Below, piece by piece: positions 56,027 to 64,000 of a stretch of 64,000 bases of DNA. The DNA is from an uncultured Rhodospirillaceae bacterium. GTDB lineage: Bacteria > Pseudomonadota > Alphaproteobacteria > UBA8366. Numbering within the stretch: position 1 is the first letter of the stretch; each line of letters starts with the position of its first letter. Both the position numbers and the translations under genes were made by a program. The notes beneath the pieces are model-generated. The model was not told the DNA's origin and did not search any database. It saw only the letters and a program-made list of their open reading frames with translations. The DNA is taken from the NCBI GenBank assembly GCA_913043025.1, contig CAJWLM010000003.1:62001-126000 (forward strand), read 5' to 3'.

Positions 56027-57397
56027 ATGATTAATATAAGACCATTAGCAATTGAAATTCCTTATCGCGAGCCTGTAATTGCCTTTTCTCCTTTTGCAGC
56101 CAGCCCACATTCTATTTTCCTTGATTCACCAGAAGGCCTGGGCCGCTACGCCTATTTTGCGCCGGTTCCAGAAGCGCTAGAGGTAGCGACAGTAAACGGT
56201 TCAGAAAATCCTTGGGACCGAATTAATGATCGATTAAATAATATAACTCTAGACCCGATCGACAATTTACCACCATTTCAAACTGGAATTGTAGGATATT
56301 TGGGATATGAAATGGGTAGACACCTTGAACGCGTTCCACCCTCCCCGGCAGACGGAACAACCCTTCCAGAAATGATTGTCGGAGCATATCATCTTATAGC
56401 AGCTTTTGACACCAAAGCCAAAAAAGCTTGGGTGATTGCTACCCCAACTCCTGGGAAAAGCGCGAGTTACACTGCTTGCCGTGCATCCACCTTTGCAGAA
56501 GTGATTGCCAATGGATCAAAAAACTTACCAGAACCGATAGTGCCATCTGGGAAATGGGAGCCGGATTTTGTCAAAACTAAATACAACGCAAAAATTGAAG
56601 CGGTAATTGAATACATCAAAGCAGGTGACATTTTTCAAACAAACTTAACACAACGGTTTTGTATTTCTCGACCAGCGGGAATCTCAGCTTTTGAGTTATA
56701 TCTTATACTCCGTGCCAGGAACCCTGCTCCCTTTGCTGCATACATTAACTGCGGCCAAGGAAGGGCTGTCCTATCGGCATCACCAGAAAGATTTTTAAAG
56801 CTGGAAGCTGACGGCTCAGTTTTAACTGAACCGATTAAAGGCTCACGCCCAAGGGGGGCAGACCCTGAGGCAGATCATCGATTAGCAACTGAGCTGAGAT
56901 TAAGCGAAAAAGACATGGCAGAGAACCTCATGATTGTGGATCTGCTTAGAAATGATCTTTCTAAGGTCTGCGAGATTGGGTCGGTGATGACACCGTCATT
57001 ATTTAAACTTAAAAGTTTTGCCGAAATGCACCACCTAGTATCGACAGTTACCGGTAAACTGAAAAAAAACGAAAATTCTATTTCCCTTATGAAAGCATGC
57101 TTTCCTGGAGGGTCGGTCACAGGCGCGCCTAAAATTCGTGCTATGGAAATTATTCATGAACTTGAGTCCACACGACGAGGGCCTTATTGCGGTGCCATCG
57201 GTTGGTTTGGCTACAACGGAGCCATGGACTCGAGTATTGTAATACGTACATTGATTGTTGAGCGGAACTCTATCATAGCTCAGGCTGGAGGAGGCATTGT
57301 GGCAGACTCTTCTCCCGAGCTCGAATATGATGAAACTCTGCATAAAGTGCGCGCACTACTGAGATGTCTAGATCCGGAGGATCATAGCGGGTTGTGA
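56027..57397 (+). CDS. pabB: aminodeoxychorismate synthase component I
   Basis: A 456-residue chorismate-using enzyme that makes 4-amino-4-deoxychorismate for folate. It has no glutaminase domain. Key motifs are GDIFQTNLTQRF, PIKGSRPRG near residue 272, IVDLLRNDL, PGGSVTGAPK and a closing GGGIVADSSPE. PabB rather than TrpE is favoured by pabC immediately downstream, with a GTGA overlap, though the enzymes are alike. An ATG at 56027 is used; a GTG at 56015 is possible. Confidence 0.9.
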   Translation: MINIRPLAIEIPYREPVIAFSPFAASPHSIFLDSPEGLGRYAYFAPVPEALEVATVNGSENPWDRINDRLNNITLDPIDNLPPFQTGIVGYLGYEMGRHLERVPPSPADGTTLPEMIVGAYHLIAAFDTKAKKAWVIATPTPGKSASYTACRASTFAEVIANGSKNLPEPIVPSGKWEPDFVKTKYNAKIEAVIEYIKAGDIFQTNLTQRFCISRPAGISAFELYLILRARNPAPFAAYINCGQGRAVLSASPERFLKLEADGSVLTEPIKGSRPRGADPEADHRLATELRLSEKDMAENLMIVDLLRNDLSKVCEIGSVMTPSLFKLKSFAEMHHLVSTVTGKLKKNENSISLMKACFPGGSVTGAPKIRAMEIIHELESTRRGPYCGAIGWFGYNGAMDSSIVIRTLIVERNSIIAQAGGGIVADSSPELEYDETLHKVRALLRCLDPEDHSGL

Positions 57398-58197
57398 AAT
57401 TTTGGTTTAATGGTGAAATTTTCGATTCTGAAGACAAAGTTATTGCAGTGAATGACCGGGCCTTTATGCTTGGCGACGGATTATTTGAGACTGTTTTAGC
57501 TAGAGATAGCGTCCCACTGCGCCTCTCCGCTCATTTACAGCGACTTAGACAAGGAGCAGAATTGATTGAGTTGCAAATAGGTGTCAATAATGACCAGTTA
57601 TCCGCTGCCTTTGCTTTAGTTTTAGACGCGAATAAGGTAAACAAAGGCGTGCTACGCCTCACTGCCAGTCGAGGAACTTGCGAACGCGGTCTCTTACCTT
57701 CCCCCCAAAATGAGCCATGTTTGGCAATAACAGTTGCCCCGGTGCCCCCCTTCAAAGGTGAGGCAAACGCGATTATCGCTACCAGTTTCCGAAGGGATGA
57801 ATTATCTCCTCTTTCGCGATGCAAAACGCTTAGCTATCTCGGTAATATTGTTGCCCGCCAAGAGGCAGAGAGCCAGGGAGCAAATGAAGCTTTATTGCTT
57901 AATACGCAAAAACGTTTAGCGGAAGCGACAATATCCAATCTTTTCCTAGTGGTTGGTAATCGAATTTTGACTCCTCCTGTCACTGACGGCGCTCTGCCTG
58001 GAACAATACGCGGCGTAATCCTCGCCGAATTCGGGGCGGAAGAAAAGGAATTGCCGGTAAATACACTTGATCGAGCAAGCGAGGGTTTTCTCACTAACAG
58101 CCTCGGGATACGGCCGTTGCTGCAGGTCGATGGGAAGACTATTGGAAACGGGACAATCGGACCAATAACGTCACACCTTATGAGCGTTTTACCCTGA
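57394..58197 (+). CDS. pabC: aminotransferase class IV, probable aminodeoxychorismate lyase
   Basis: A 267-residue PLP enzyme of fold type IV. The internal lysine is in SRCKTLSYLGNIVARQEA and the cofactor-binding NLFLVVGNRILTPPVTDGALPGT segment is clear. PabC releases pyruvate to give 4-aminobenzoate; a D-amino-acid or branched-chain aminotransferase would look similar, but the overlap with pabB decides. The GTG start (57394) overlaps the pabB stop and is preceded by CCGGAGGATC. It converges on the ThiF gene, 12 bases apart. Confidence 0.88.
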   Translation: MKFWFNGEIFDSEDKVIAVNDRAFMLGDGLFETVLARDSVPLRLSAHLQRLRQGAELIELQIGVNNDQLSAAFALVLDANKVNKGVLRLTASRGTCERGLLPSPQNEPCLAITVAPVPPFKGEANAIIATSFRRDELSPLSRCKTLSYLGNIVARQEAESQGANEALLLNTQKRLAEATISNLFLVVGNRILTPPVTDGALPGTIRGVILAEFGAEEKELPVNTLDRASEGFLTNSLGIRPLLQVDGKTIGNGTIGPITSHLMSVLP

Positions 58198-58209
58198 CAT
58201 TAAGTATTA

Positions 58210-59004
58210 TCACACACGCAACGAAACTATAGTAGGGGAAGAACCACAAAGGTTACAACCATCCTCACGCTTCACTTTAAGTTTGGTAAAACGCCCATCC
58301 AGCCCATTGTAAAGAACTAATTTCCCAGACAACCCTTCACCTATTCCAAGAAGTTCTTTTATAGCTTCGGTCGCCTGCAAGGATCCCATAACTCCCGCAA
58401 CTGCGCCGAAAATCCCGGCTTGCTCGCAGCGCGGCACAGTTCCAGGTGCAGGCGGACTTGGAAATAAACAACGATAACAGGGGTTTTTATCCCCCGGAAC
58501 AAAGGGTTTAAAAGTAGACAACTGTCCTTCAAAACGAAGCAATGCAGCAGAAATAAGGGGTCTCTTAGAAAAAAAACATGCGTCGTTCAGTAAATAACGC
58601 GTGGTGAAATTATCCGAACCGTCAACAACTAAATCAAAGTTGTTTATCAAGTCTCTCGCATTATTATTTGTCAATCTCATTCGGTAGGTTTCAACAACGA
58701 CTTCTGGATTTAGCTCAAAAATTGCTTCTCGAGCACTCATCACCTTGGCCGTACCTACAACCTCCTCACCGTGGATTATCTGCCGTTGCAGATTACTTAA
58801 TTCAACCTTATCAAAATCAACCACGCCTATCGTACCAACCCCAGCTGCAGCAAGGTAAAGCAGTACTGGAGATCCTAGACCACCGGCTCCCACAACAAGA
58901 ACCCGAGAGGCCAAAAGTTTCTCCTGACCCTGTACCCCCACTTCGGCAAGTGCGGTATGACGTGCGTAACGCTGTTTTTGGGCTTCATTGAGATTTGTCT
59001 CCAT
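58210..59004 (-). CDS. ThiF/MoeB/HesA-family adenylyltransferase
   Basis: A 264-residue E1-like enzyme that adenylates the C terminus of small ubiquitin-like sulfur carriers. The ATP loop is VLVVGAGGLGSPVLLYLA near residue 35, followed by DFDKVELSNLQRQI; the zinc pair cysteines are in CYRCLFP and CNLCG. MoeB, ThiF and HesA cannot be told apart here. It has no rhodanese domain. The gene follows cysK by three bases, which suggests sulfur transfer as a shared theme. Confidence 0.9.
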   Translation of the reverse strand: METNLNEAQKQRYARHTALAEVGVQGQEKLLASRVLVVGAGGLGSPVLLYLAAAGVGTIGVVDFDKVELSNLQRQIIHGEEVVGTAKVMSAREAIFELNPEVVVETYRMRLTNNNARDLINNFDLVVDGSDNFTTRYLLNDACFFSKRPLISAALLRFEGQLSTFKPFVPGDKNPCYRCLFPSPPAPGTVPRCEQAGIFGAVAGVMGSLQATEAIKELLGIGEGLSGKLVLYNGLDGRFTKLKVKREDGCNLCGSSPTIVSLRV

Positions 59005-59007
59005 AAA

Positions 59008-59979
59008 TTAGAGCTCATCAAATAGTTGTGTTGAGAGATAACGTTCCGCAAATGAGGGCAATATAACGACAACCCGTTTTTTTATCATTTCAGCTCTCCC
59101 ACATATTTCAGTAGCAGCCGCCAAAGCAGCTCCTGATGAAATCCCAACAGGAAGTCCTTCAAGCCGCGCGGCTTGTCTTGCAGAAACAAATGCGGTTTCA
59201 CTAGCAATAGTTATAACCTCATCAATTAGAGACTGGTCAAGAATCGGAGGGACAAATCCAGCCCCAATACCCTCAATCCTGTGACTACCAGGTGCTCCAC
59301 CCGAAAGCACAGCGCTATCTTCCGGTTCAACGGCGATGATCTTTATTTCTGGATTACGAGCTTTTAATACACGCCCGCAGCCTGTCAATGTGCCTCCGGT
59401 GCCTACGCTTGACACAATCACATCAACCGACCCGTCTGTATCTGTCCATATCTCTTCGGCTGTTGTACGGGCATGAATGTCAGTGTTAGCCTCGTTATGA
59501 AACTGCTGAGGCATTATTGCGTTTGAATTATTTTCTATGAGTTGTTCAGCACGACGAATCGCGCCCTCCATGCCATCTTCAGCGGGCGTCAATTCAAGTT
59601 CTGCGCCCAGCAATTTTAACATTTTTCTCCGTTCAACTGATTGCGATTCGGGCATCGTTAAAATCAAACGGTAACCTTTCCTTGCGGCGGCAAAAGCAAG
59701 CGCTATTCCAGTGTTACCTGAGGTTGGCTCAACAATAATGCTCTCGGGATTGAGTCGGCCATCAGCTTCAAGCGCTGAGAGCATTGCAATACCTATGCGA
59801 TCTTTTACGGAACCCATTGGGTTGAAAAACTCGAGTTTCGCTAGCAGATCCGCACCAAGACCTTTTTCCTCAGTAATACGTGAAAGCCTCACCAGGGGGG
59901 TTGCGCCAATAGTATCTAGGATAGAATCGTAAATACGGCAGCGGGCCTCAACGACGGGCGATGATTTTCTGTTCGACAT
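59008..59979 (-). CDS. cysK: cysteine synthase A
   Basis: A 323-residue PLP enzyme making cysteine from O-acetylserine and sulfide. The PLP Lys lies in NPMGSVKDRIG near residue 55, with PTSGNTGIALAFAA and SVGTGGTLTGCGR. The frame is open for 80 codons upstream, into the Rrf2-family gene's neighbourhood, but the family begins at the ATG at 59979. An Rrf2-type regulator gene lies 97 bases upstream on the same strand, suggesting direct control of this gene. Confidence 0.93.
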   Translation of the reverse strand: MSNRKSSPVVEARCRIYDSILDTIGATPLVRLSRITEEKGLGADLLAKLEFFNPMGSVKDRIGIAMLSALEADGRLNPESIIVEPTSGNTGIALAFAAARKGYRLILTMPESQSVERRKMLKLLGAELELTPAEDGMEGAIRRAEQLIENNSNAIMPQQFHNEANTDIHARTTAEEIWTDTDGSVDVIVSSVGTGGTLTGCGRVLKARNPEIKIIAVEPEDSAVLSGGAPGSHRIEGIGAGFVPPILDQSLIDEVITIASETAFVSARQAARLEGLPVGISSGAALAAATEICGRAEMIKKRVVVILPSFAERYLSTQLFDEL

Positions 59980-60076
59980 AGCCCTGCGTTTAATATGCTT
60001 CAAAGATTTACGCGCATTTGTTTTCACACTTTGAACCATATCCCCCAAGGGGTGATTTTCCCATGAAAAATTTGGG

Positions 60077-60523
60077 CTAGATGGCAAAATCCATTGTTGC
60101 CTTTTTAGATTGCTGAATCCCGGCCGAACGAGCTTGGGAACAAAGATCTTCAATGCTGAGAGCATCAAGCTTTTTAAGATAGTCCTCCTGAAGTTCCTGC
60201 CAAATTGGGGTGAGAACACTACGACCGATATCTGACTGAACTGGCGCCTCTAATAGGCCGCCATCGAGTTCGGCAATGAGCCTTGCTATTTCCCCAACGA
60301 AAATTCGTCTCCGCTCACGAGCCAAACGATAACCTCCCCGCGGTCCTCGTACGCCCCGCAATATCCCAGCACGGACCAAATACTGCAAAACCTGTTCGAG
60401 ATAACGGCACGGGATACCCTGTCTATTTGCTATTTCACTTCGTTGCACTGGCCGGTCGGACGTAGTGTATGCAATGTACAGAACCGCTTCTACGGCAAAT
60501 ATCAATTTACGCGTTACCTTCAT
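60077..60523 (-). CDS. Rrf2-family transcription regulator
   Basis: A 148-residue winged-helix protein starting MKVTRKLIFAVEAVLYIA, with RYLEQVLQYLVRAGILRGVRG as recognition helix region and GPRGGYRLAR as wing. The three close cysteines that hold an iron-sulfur cluster in IscR are absent, so it is more like CymR, the cysteine-metabolism repressor. cysK lies just downstream. The ATG at 60523 replaces an upstream frame extension that runs into dut. Confidence 0.87.
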   Translation of the reverse strand: MKVTRKLIFAVEAVLYIAYTTSDRPVQRSEIANRQGIPCRYLEQVLQYLVRAGILRGVRGPRGGYRLARERRRIFVGEIARLIAELDGGLLEAPVQSDIGRSVLTPIWQELQEDYLKKLDALSIEDLCSQARSAGIQQSKKATMDFAI

Positions 60524-60527
60524 AGAT

Positions 60528-60983
60528 TTAGCTCTGAGTACCAGTCGAACCAAATCCACGTTCGCCACGAGCCGTATCGGGCAATTCGGCTGTCTCATTC
60601 CACGAAACTTGGTTTACAGGCGCGATTATCATTTGAGCAATACGCATTCCGTATTCAATTAGGATAGCCTTATCGCCATGGTTTATTAGTATGACACTTA
60701 TTTCGCCGCGGTAGTCAGCATCAACCGTTCCTGGCGAATTGAGGACGGTGACCCCGTTTTTATGCGCTAGTCCTGAACGCGGGCGTATCTGGGCCTCGTA
60801 ACCATTAGGCAAAGCTATAGCAAGTCCAGTGGGTATCAAGATACGTGAGCCAGGGTAAAGTTCCATGGGTGAGTCAATTGCAGCCATCAGGTCTACCCCT
60901 GCACTGCCGGGAGTAGCGTATTTGGGCAGTGGTAATCCCGATCCATTTGGAAACCGCTTTATGGCAACTGTTAGTGAGTTCAT
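60528..60983 (-). CDS. dut: deoxyuridine 5'-triphosphate nucleotidohydrolase
   Basis: A 151-residue trimeric dUTPase. The five family motifs are seen: [32 protein letters not shown] with the catalytic Asp, [12 protein letters not shown] and the C-terminal [10 protein letters not shown]. It hydrolyses dUTP to dUMP and limits uracil in DNA. Its ATG overlaps the coaBC stop by four bases, and the Rrf2 gene starts five bases after its stop. Confidence 0.96.
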   Translation of the reverse strand: MNSLTVAIKRFPNGSGLPLPKYATPGSAGVDLMAAIDSPMELYPGSRILIPTGLAIALPNGYEAQIRPRSGLAHKNGVTVLNSPGTVDADYRGEISVILINHGDKAILIEYGMRIAQMIIAPVNQVSWNETAELPDTARGERGFGSTGTQS

Positions 60984-62194
60984 GCTGCTTTAAAGAATGC
61001 GGCGACACGGTCTGCTATGGTGCGGGCTGCAGCTACTTTGCTCATACGTACCCAATTTTCAACGGAAGTCGCCTGCACCAAATGCAACTCATTATCTTCT
61101 CCTCCAAATATTCCCTTAGATTCAGAAACATCGTTTGCCAGAATCCAATCACAACCTTTTCGGATACGCTTATCAATGGCATTTTCCACAACATCTTCGG
61201 TTTCAGCAGCAAACCCCACCACTAACGCTGGACGCTTGTTGTCGTCACGCTTCGCAAGCGCAGCTAAAATATCAGGATTTTTTTTAAGATTAATAACCTG
61301 CTTATCATCTTCGGACTTTTTGATTTTATGATCGACTTTCTCTGCAATCCCCCAGTCAGCAACAGCCGCCGCGCATACCGCAATGTCAACGGGAAGTGCT
61401 AACTCACACGCCTTTAGCATATCAACAGCTGATTTCACATGCACTGTTTCAACCCCCGCCGGGTCCGCTAGCGCTACCGGACCGCATATCAGGGTAGTTT
61501 TTGCTCCAAGAAGGGCTAATGCACTCGCTACAGCATGCCCTTGTTTTCCTGATGAATGATTAGCAATGTAGCGTACCGGATCAATCGGCTCATGCGTTGG
61601 ACCACTGGTCACTAGCGCCCGACGACCCGCTAGAGGCAAATCAATATTACCTTTACTCAATATAGACCCGACTTTTCTCACTATTTCATCAACGTTAGCC
61701 ATGCGACCTTCGCCAAACTCACCACAAGCCATTGAGCCCTTGTTTGGACCAACTTGAAACACCCCACGCCCTAGGAGAGTTTTCAAATTAGCACGCGTCG
61801 CGTCATGATCCCACATGCGCACATTCATCGCTGGAGCTATCATAACGGGTTTGTTTGTAGCTAAAATTGTAGTGGTCGCCAAATCATCAGCTATACCGGC
61901 CGCCATTTTTGCAAGAATATTAGCTGTGGCCGGCGCCACTAACAACAAATCTGCCTCACGAGAAAGCCGTATATGCCCCATCTCCACCTCATCTGTAAGT
62001 GAAAACAAGCCATCGTATACTTTTTGCCCTGATAATGCTGCCAATGAGAGCGGCGTCACGAATTCCGAACCGCCTTGTGTGAGCAAACATGTAACACTGC
62101 AACCACTTTCTCGAAGCCGCCGAACCAAATCTGGAGTCTTATAAGCCGCAATTCCACCGGGAATAATCAGTAGTATACGTTTTTCACTGGACAA
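60980..62194 (-). CDS. coaBC: bifunctional phosphopantothenoylcysteine decarboxylase/synthetase
   Basis: A 404-residue fusion catalysing two steps of coenzyme A synthesis. The flavoprotein decarboxylase half has [27 protein letters not shown] and CGEFGEGRM with the active Cys. The synthetase half has [30 protein letters not shown] and [10 protein letters not shown]. No ATG lies near the family start; the TTG at 62194 with GAGG about ten bases ahead is the best choice. It overlaps dut by four bases. Confidence 0.94.
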   Translation of the reverse strand: MSSEKRILLIIPGGIAAYKTPDLVRRLRESGCSVTCLLTQGGSEFVTPLSLAALSGQKVYDGLFSLTDEVEMGHIRLSREADLLLVAPATANILAKMAAGIADDLATTTILATNKPVMIAPAMNVRMWDHDATRANLKTLLGRGVFQVGPNKGSMACGEFGEGRMANVDEIVRKVGSILSKGNIDLPLAGRRALVTSGPTHEPIDPVRYIANHSSGKQGHAVASALALLGAKTTLICGPVALADPAGVETVHVKSAVDMLKACELALPVDIAVCAAAVADWGIAEKVDHKIKKSEDDKQVINLKKNPDILAALAKRDDNKRPALVVGFAAETEDVVENAIDKRIRKGCDWILANDVSESKGIFGGEDNELHLVQATSVENWVRMSKVAAARTIADRVAAFFKAA

Positions 62195-62383
62195 AGCTCG
62201 GAGCCTCGAAAATTGAACGACCGCCGCAATCTACAGTGTATGAGTGTTAATAGGAAATATATTTTTTCAAAAGCCGTTTTTATACACTAGCACAGACCCA
62301 AAAAATCAATATTATTGAAATAGTAATAACTTTTTGTAAATTTATATTTAATAATTTAAATAAATATGTAATAAAAGTTGTTT

Positions 62384-63934
62384 TTACTGTGATTTTAACA
62401 AATATCCTAAAATAAATGAGGCTGCAGAGAAAGTTATTATTACGGCGGCAGAAACGGGAAGCCGAAACCTATGACGAAGACTAGAAACCACAGACCAAAA
62501 CTGCCCTTTATCTGTCTGACCTCCAGCATTTTCCTCTGCACGCTGTATCAGCGCATCAACTCGTGCAACCAAGTGGGGCAATCGAAGGCAAAGCGATGAA
62601 AACTCTTCTACCCCCCCCAAAAACCTAGCTTGCGGACCACGATTCCGTCTCATCCAACCCTCAATCAGTGGTCGAGCTAAAATCCAGATGTTTGAATCCG
62701 CATCGAGCTTGCGGCCTACCCCTTCTGCAACCAACATATTCTTTTGCAACAGAAGAAGTTGCGGCTGAACCTCCATCTGAAAGTCCTCTGCCGTCCTAAA
62801 TAATCGAGCTAAGAGACCCGCGATTGATACCTGGTTCAATGGACGATCAAAAAGTGGCTCAGCAACCGCGCGCAAAGATAAAGCAAAAGCATCGCGTGAC
62901 TGACTAGCCGGAACCAAACCTGCATCAAAATGGATGTCTGCTACCCTTTTATAATCTCTCTGCAAGAAGGCCATCAACATATCCGCCAGATAGAACCGGG
63001 TCGCTTGGTCAAGACGTCCCATAATTCCAAAATCTACCGGTACCAGCGTGCCTTCAGGAGTAACAAACATATTTCCGGGATGCATATCCCCATGGAAAAA
63101 GCCATCCCGAAACACCTGTTGAAAAAAGACTCCGGCAGAATTCTTTAAAATCTCACGGCGATCGAGGCCTAACTGGCTGATTTTCTCTACATCGTCAATG
63201 CGAATACCATCAATCCACTCGATGGTAAGCACTCGTTCACTGGTTCGATTCCAATCAACTTCAGGTACTTTGAACCCAACATCGCTTGCTGTAGCTAATG
63301 CTAATTCCGACGCCGATGCAGCCTCCAACCTCAGATCCAATTCAGTATGCACTATCTCCTTAAAGCGATCTACAACCGCCTTTGGCTTGTAACGAGCAAA
63401 ATTTGGCAGCATCAGTTCAACAGTGTTGGCCAACCAAATGAACAGATCAAGATCTTTAGCAAAAGCGGCCTCGACATCAGGTCGCAAAATTTTAACGGCG
63501 ACTAATTGCCCGTCAATCGTCTCAGCTGAATGAACCTGCGCTATCGATGCTGCGGCTACTGGTTTAGGATTAAAATGCCTAAATATTTTCTCAACTTTGT
63601 CACCCAGCTCTCGCTCAAGGGTTTCTATTGCTAGGGAGCCATCAAATGCCGGCATATTGTCTTGTAATAGGGCAAGATCATCCGCCGCCTTGTCGCCAAT
63701 AAGATCTGAACGAACGGCTAATGTTTGCCCAAATTTTACAAAACTCGGACCTAGTTCTTGAAGGGCTTCAGCCAAACGTTGGCCGAGCCCGCCTGGCTGA
63801 TCCCTGCGTCGAAACAAGAAAATGATAGCCCGCACGAAAATTGATTGTCTCTCTGAAGACGGTAAAACATCGTAACGACCGAGAACGCGTAGAATACGGA
63901 TCAAACGGAAACTGTTTACGACCAATTTTAACAT
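62384..63934 (-). CDS. ubiB: ubiquinone biosynthesis protein UbiB
   Basis: A 516-residue atypical kinase/ATPase of the ABC1/ADCK family, needed for ubiquinone synthesis in the inner membrane. The KxGQ motif FVKFGQTLAVR near residue 70, VAVKILRPDV, HGDMHPGNM and VPVDFGIMGRLD are present. A C-terminal membrane helix, VIITFSAASFILGYLL, anchors it. The gene follows ubiE, 15 bases away, as in many Alphaproteobacteria, and coaBC follows after a 189-base AT-rich interval with no visible gene. Confidence 0.95.
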   Translation of the reverse strand: MLKLVVNSFRLIRILRVLGRYDVLPSSERQSIFVRAIIFLFRRRDQPGGLGQRLAEALQELGPSFVKFGQTLAVRSDLIGDKAADDLALLQDNMPAFDGSLAIETLERELGDKVEKIFRHFNPKPVAAASIAQVHSAETIDGQLVAVKILRPDVEAAFAKDLDLFIWLANTVELMLPNFARYKPKAVVDRFKEIVHTELDLRLEAASASELALATASDVGFKVPEVDWNRTSERVLTIEWIDGIRIDDVEKISQLGLDRREILKNSAGVFFQQVFRDGFFHGDMHPGNMFVTPEGTLVPVDFGIMGRLDQATRFYLADMLMAFLQRDYKRVADIHFDAGLVPASQSRDAFALSLRAVAEPLFDRPLNQVSIAGLLARLFRTAEDFQMEVQPQLLLLQKNMLVAEGVGRKLDADSNIWILARPLIEGWMRRNRGPQARFLGGVEEFSSLCLRLPHLVARVDALIQRAEENAGGQTDKGQFWSVVSSLRHRFRLPVSAAVIITFSAASFILGYLLKSQ

Positions 63935-63949
63935 AATCTCAACAAGTTG

Positions 63950-64000
63950 TTAAACTCGCCAAGCGGAATGCAAGGCAACCACGCCACTAGACAAATCGCG
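63950..64000 (-). CDS. ubiE: ubiquinone/menaquinone methyltransferase UbiE, C-terminal fragment
   Basis: The last 16 codons and stop of a minus-strand gene that continues beyond the window. They end LSSGVVALHSAWRV, close to the UbiE C-terminal pattern NLxxGVxALHxGW. Position immediately upstream of ubiB supports UbiE. Confidence 0.8.
   Translation of the reverse strand, partial: RDLSSGVVALHSAWRV

Noticed and set aside
62195-62383. Gene or terminator in the AT-rich interval between ubiB and coaBC
   Set aside because: No open frame with start signals; the short AT inverted repeats seen are what such base composition gives by chance.

Overview
The window looks like part of an alphaproteobacterial chromosome, probably a Rhodospirillales-like and perhaps marine lineage. 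This is inferred from gene order and protein signatures, not from a search. Supporting blocks are aroA-cmk-rpsA-ihfB-lapA, pyrF-trpF-trpB-trpA-accD-folC, trxA-addA-addB-murU-amgK-tsaE, ahcY-rapZ-chvG-chvI, regB-regA, and ubiE-ubiB-coaBC-dut. Genes are densely packed, base composition is moderate to AT-rich, start/stop overlaps are common, and GTG or TTG starts are frequent. I see no insertion sequence, integrase, prophage or CRISPR array. Two tRNA genes are present: Ala(GGC) and Arg(CCG).

Layout. 1-1.9 kb: end-truncated sugar-nucleotide-type epimerase, Ldh2-family dehydrogenase, tRNA-Ala, FYDLN-acid protein. 2-13.7 kb (plus strand): shikimate, nucleotide and translation genes, an AGE-family epimerase, then pyrF, the trpFBA genes, accD and folC. 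13.7-22.8 kb (minus): thioredoxin, AddAB recombination nuclease, MurU/AmgK sugar recycling, TsaE. 23-28.7 kb (minus): ahcY behind a recognisable promoter and operator-like palindrome, rapZ, and the ChvG/ChvI two-component system. The places where HprK, PTS EIIA and HPr usually sit are empty or hold only faint relics. 29-31.4 kb (plus): SCO1-like protein and ATP-type PEP carboxykinase. 31.4-36.2 kb (minus): lipoprotein, stand-alone nitrile-hydratase-beta-like protein, glutathione transferase, DNA polymerase I, zinc-finger protein. 36.3-39.1 kb (plus): ABC ATPase, lipoprotein lysophospholipase, tRNA-Arg, methyltransferase. 39.2-42.6 kb (minus): HldE and the redox regulators RegA/RegB.

42.7-52.3 kb holds an ABC-2 exporter and a scattered cobalamin late-pathway locus: cobT, cobS, an alpha-ribazole-phosphatase-like gene, cobD and cobB. 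It is interleaved with a SYLF protein, an RNase-H-like conserved protein, a four-helix-bundle protein and an ankyrin protein. 52.3-55.9 kb holds a YcgN protein, a YgjP metallopeptidase, a class A penicillin-binding protein and an SH3 protein. 56-64 kb holds PabB, PabC, a ThiF/MoeB protein, cysteine synthase with an Rrf2 regulator, dUTPase, CoaBC, UbiB and the last codons of UbiE.

The window is mostly housekeeping and I found no convincing new defence or mobile system. The best leads are: (1) a ten-A tract in the penicillin-binding protein gene that separates a start codon, basic tail and half of the membrane anchor from the catalytic frame, where one extra A would restore a full-length protein; (2) a decayed HprK-like segment between chvG and rapZ, suggesting erosion of a nitrogen-type PTS while RapZ and ChvGI remain; (3) a palindrome placed just upstream of the ahcY promoter; (4) an orphan nitrile-hydratase-beta-like protein in a short cluster with a lipoprotein and a glutathione transferase.
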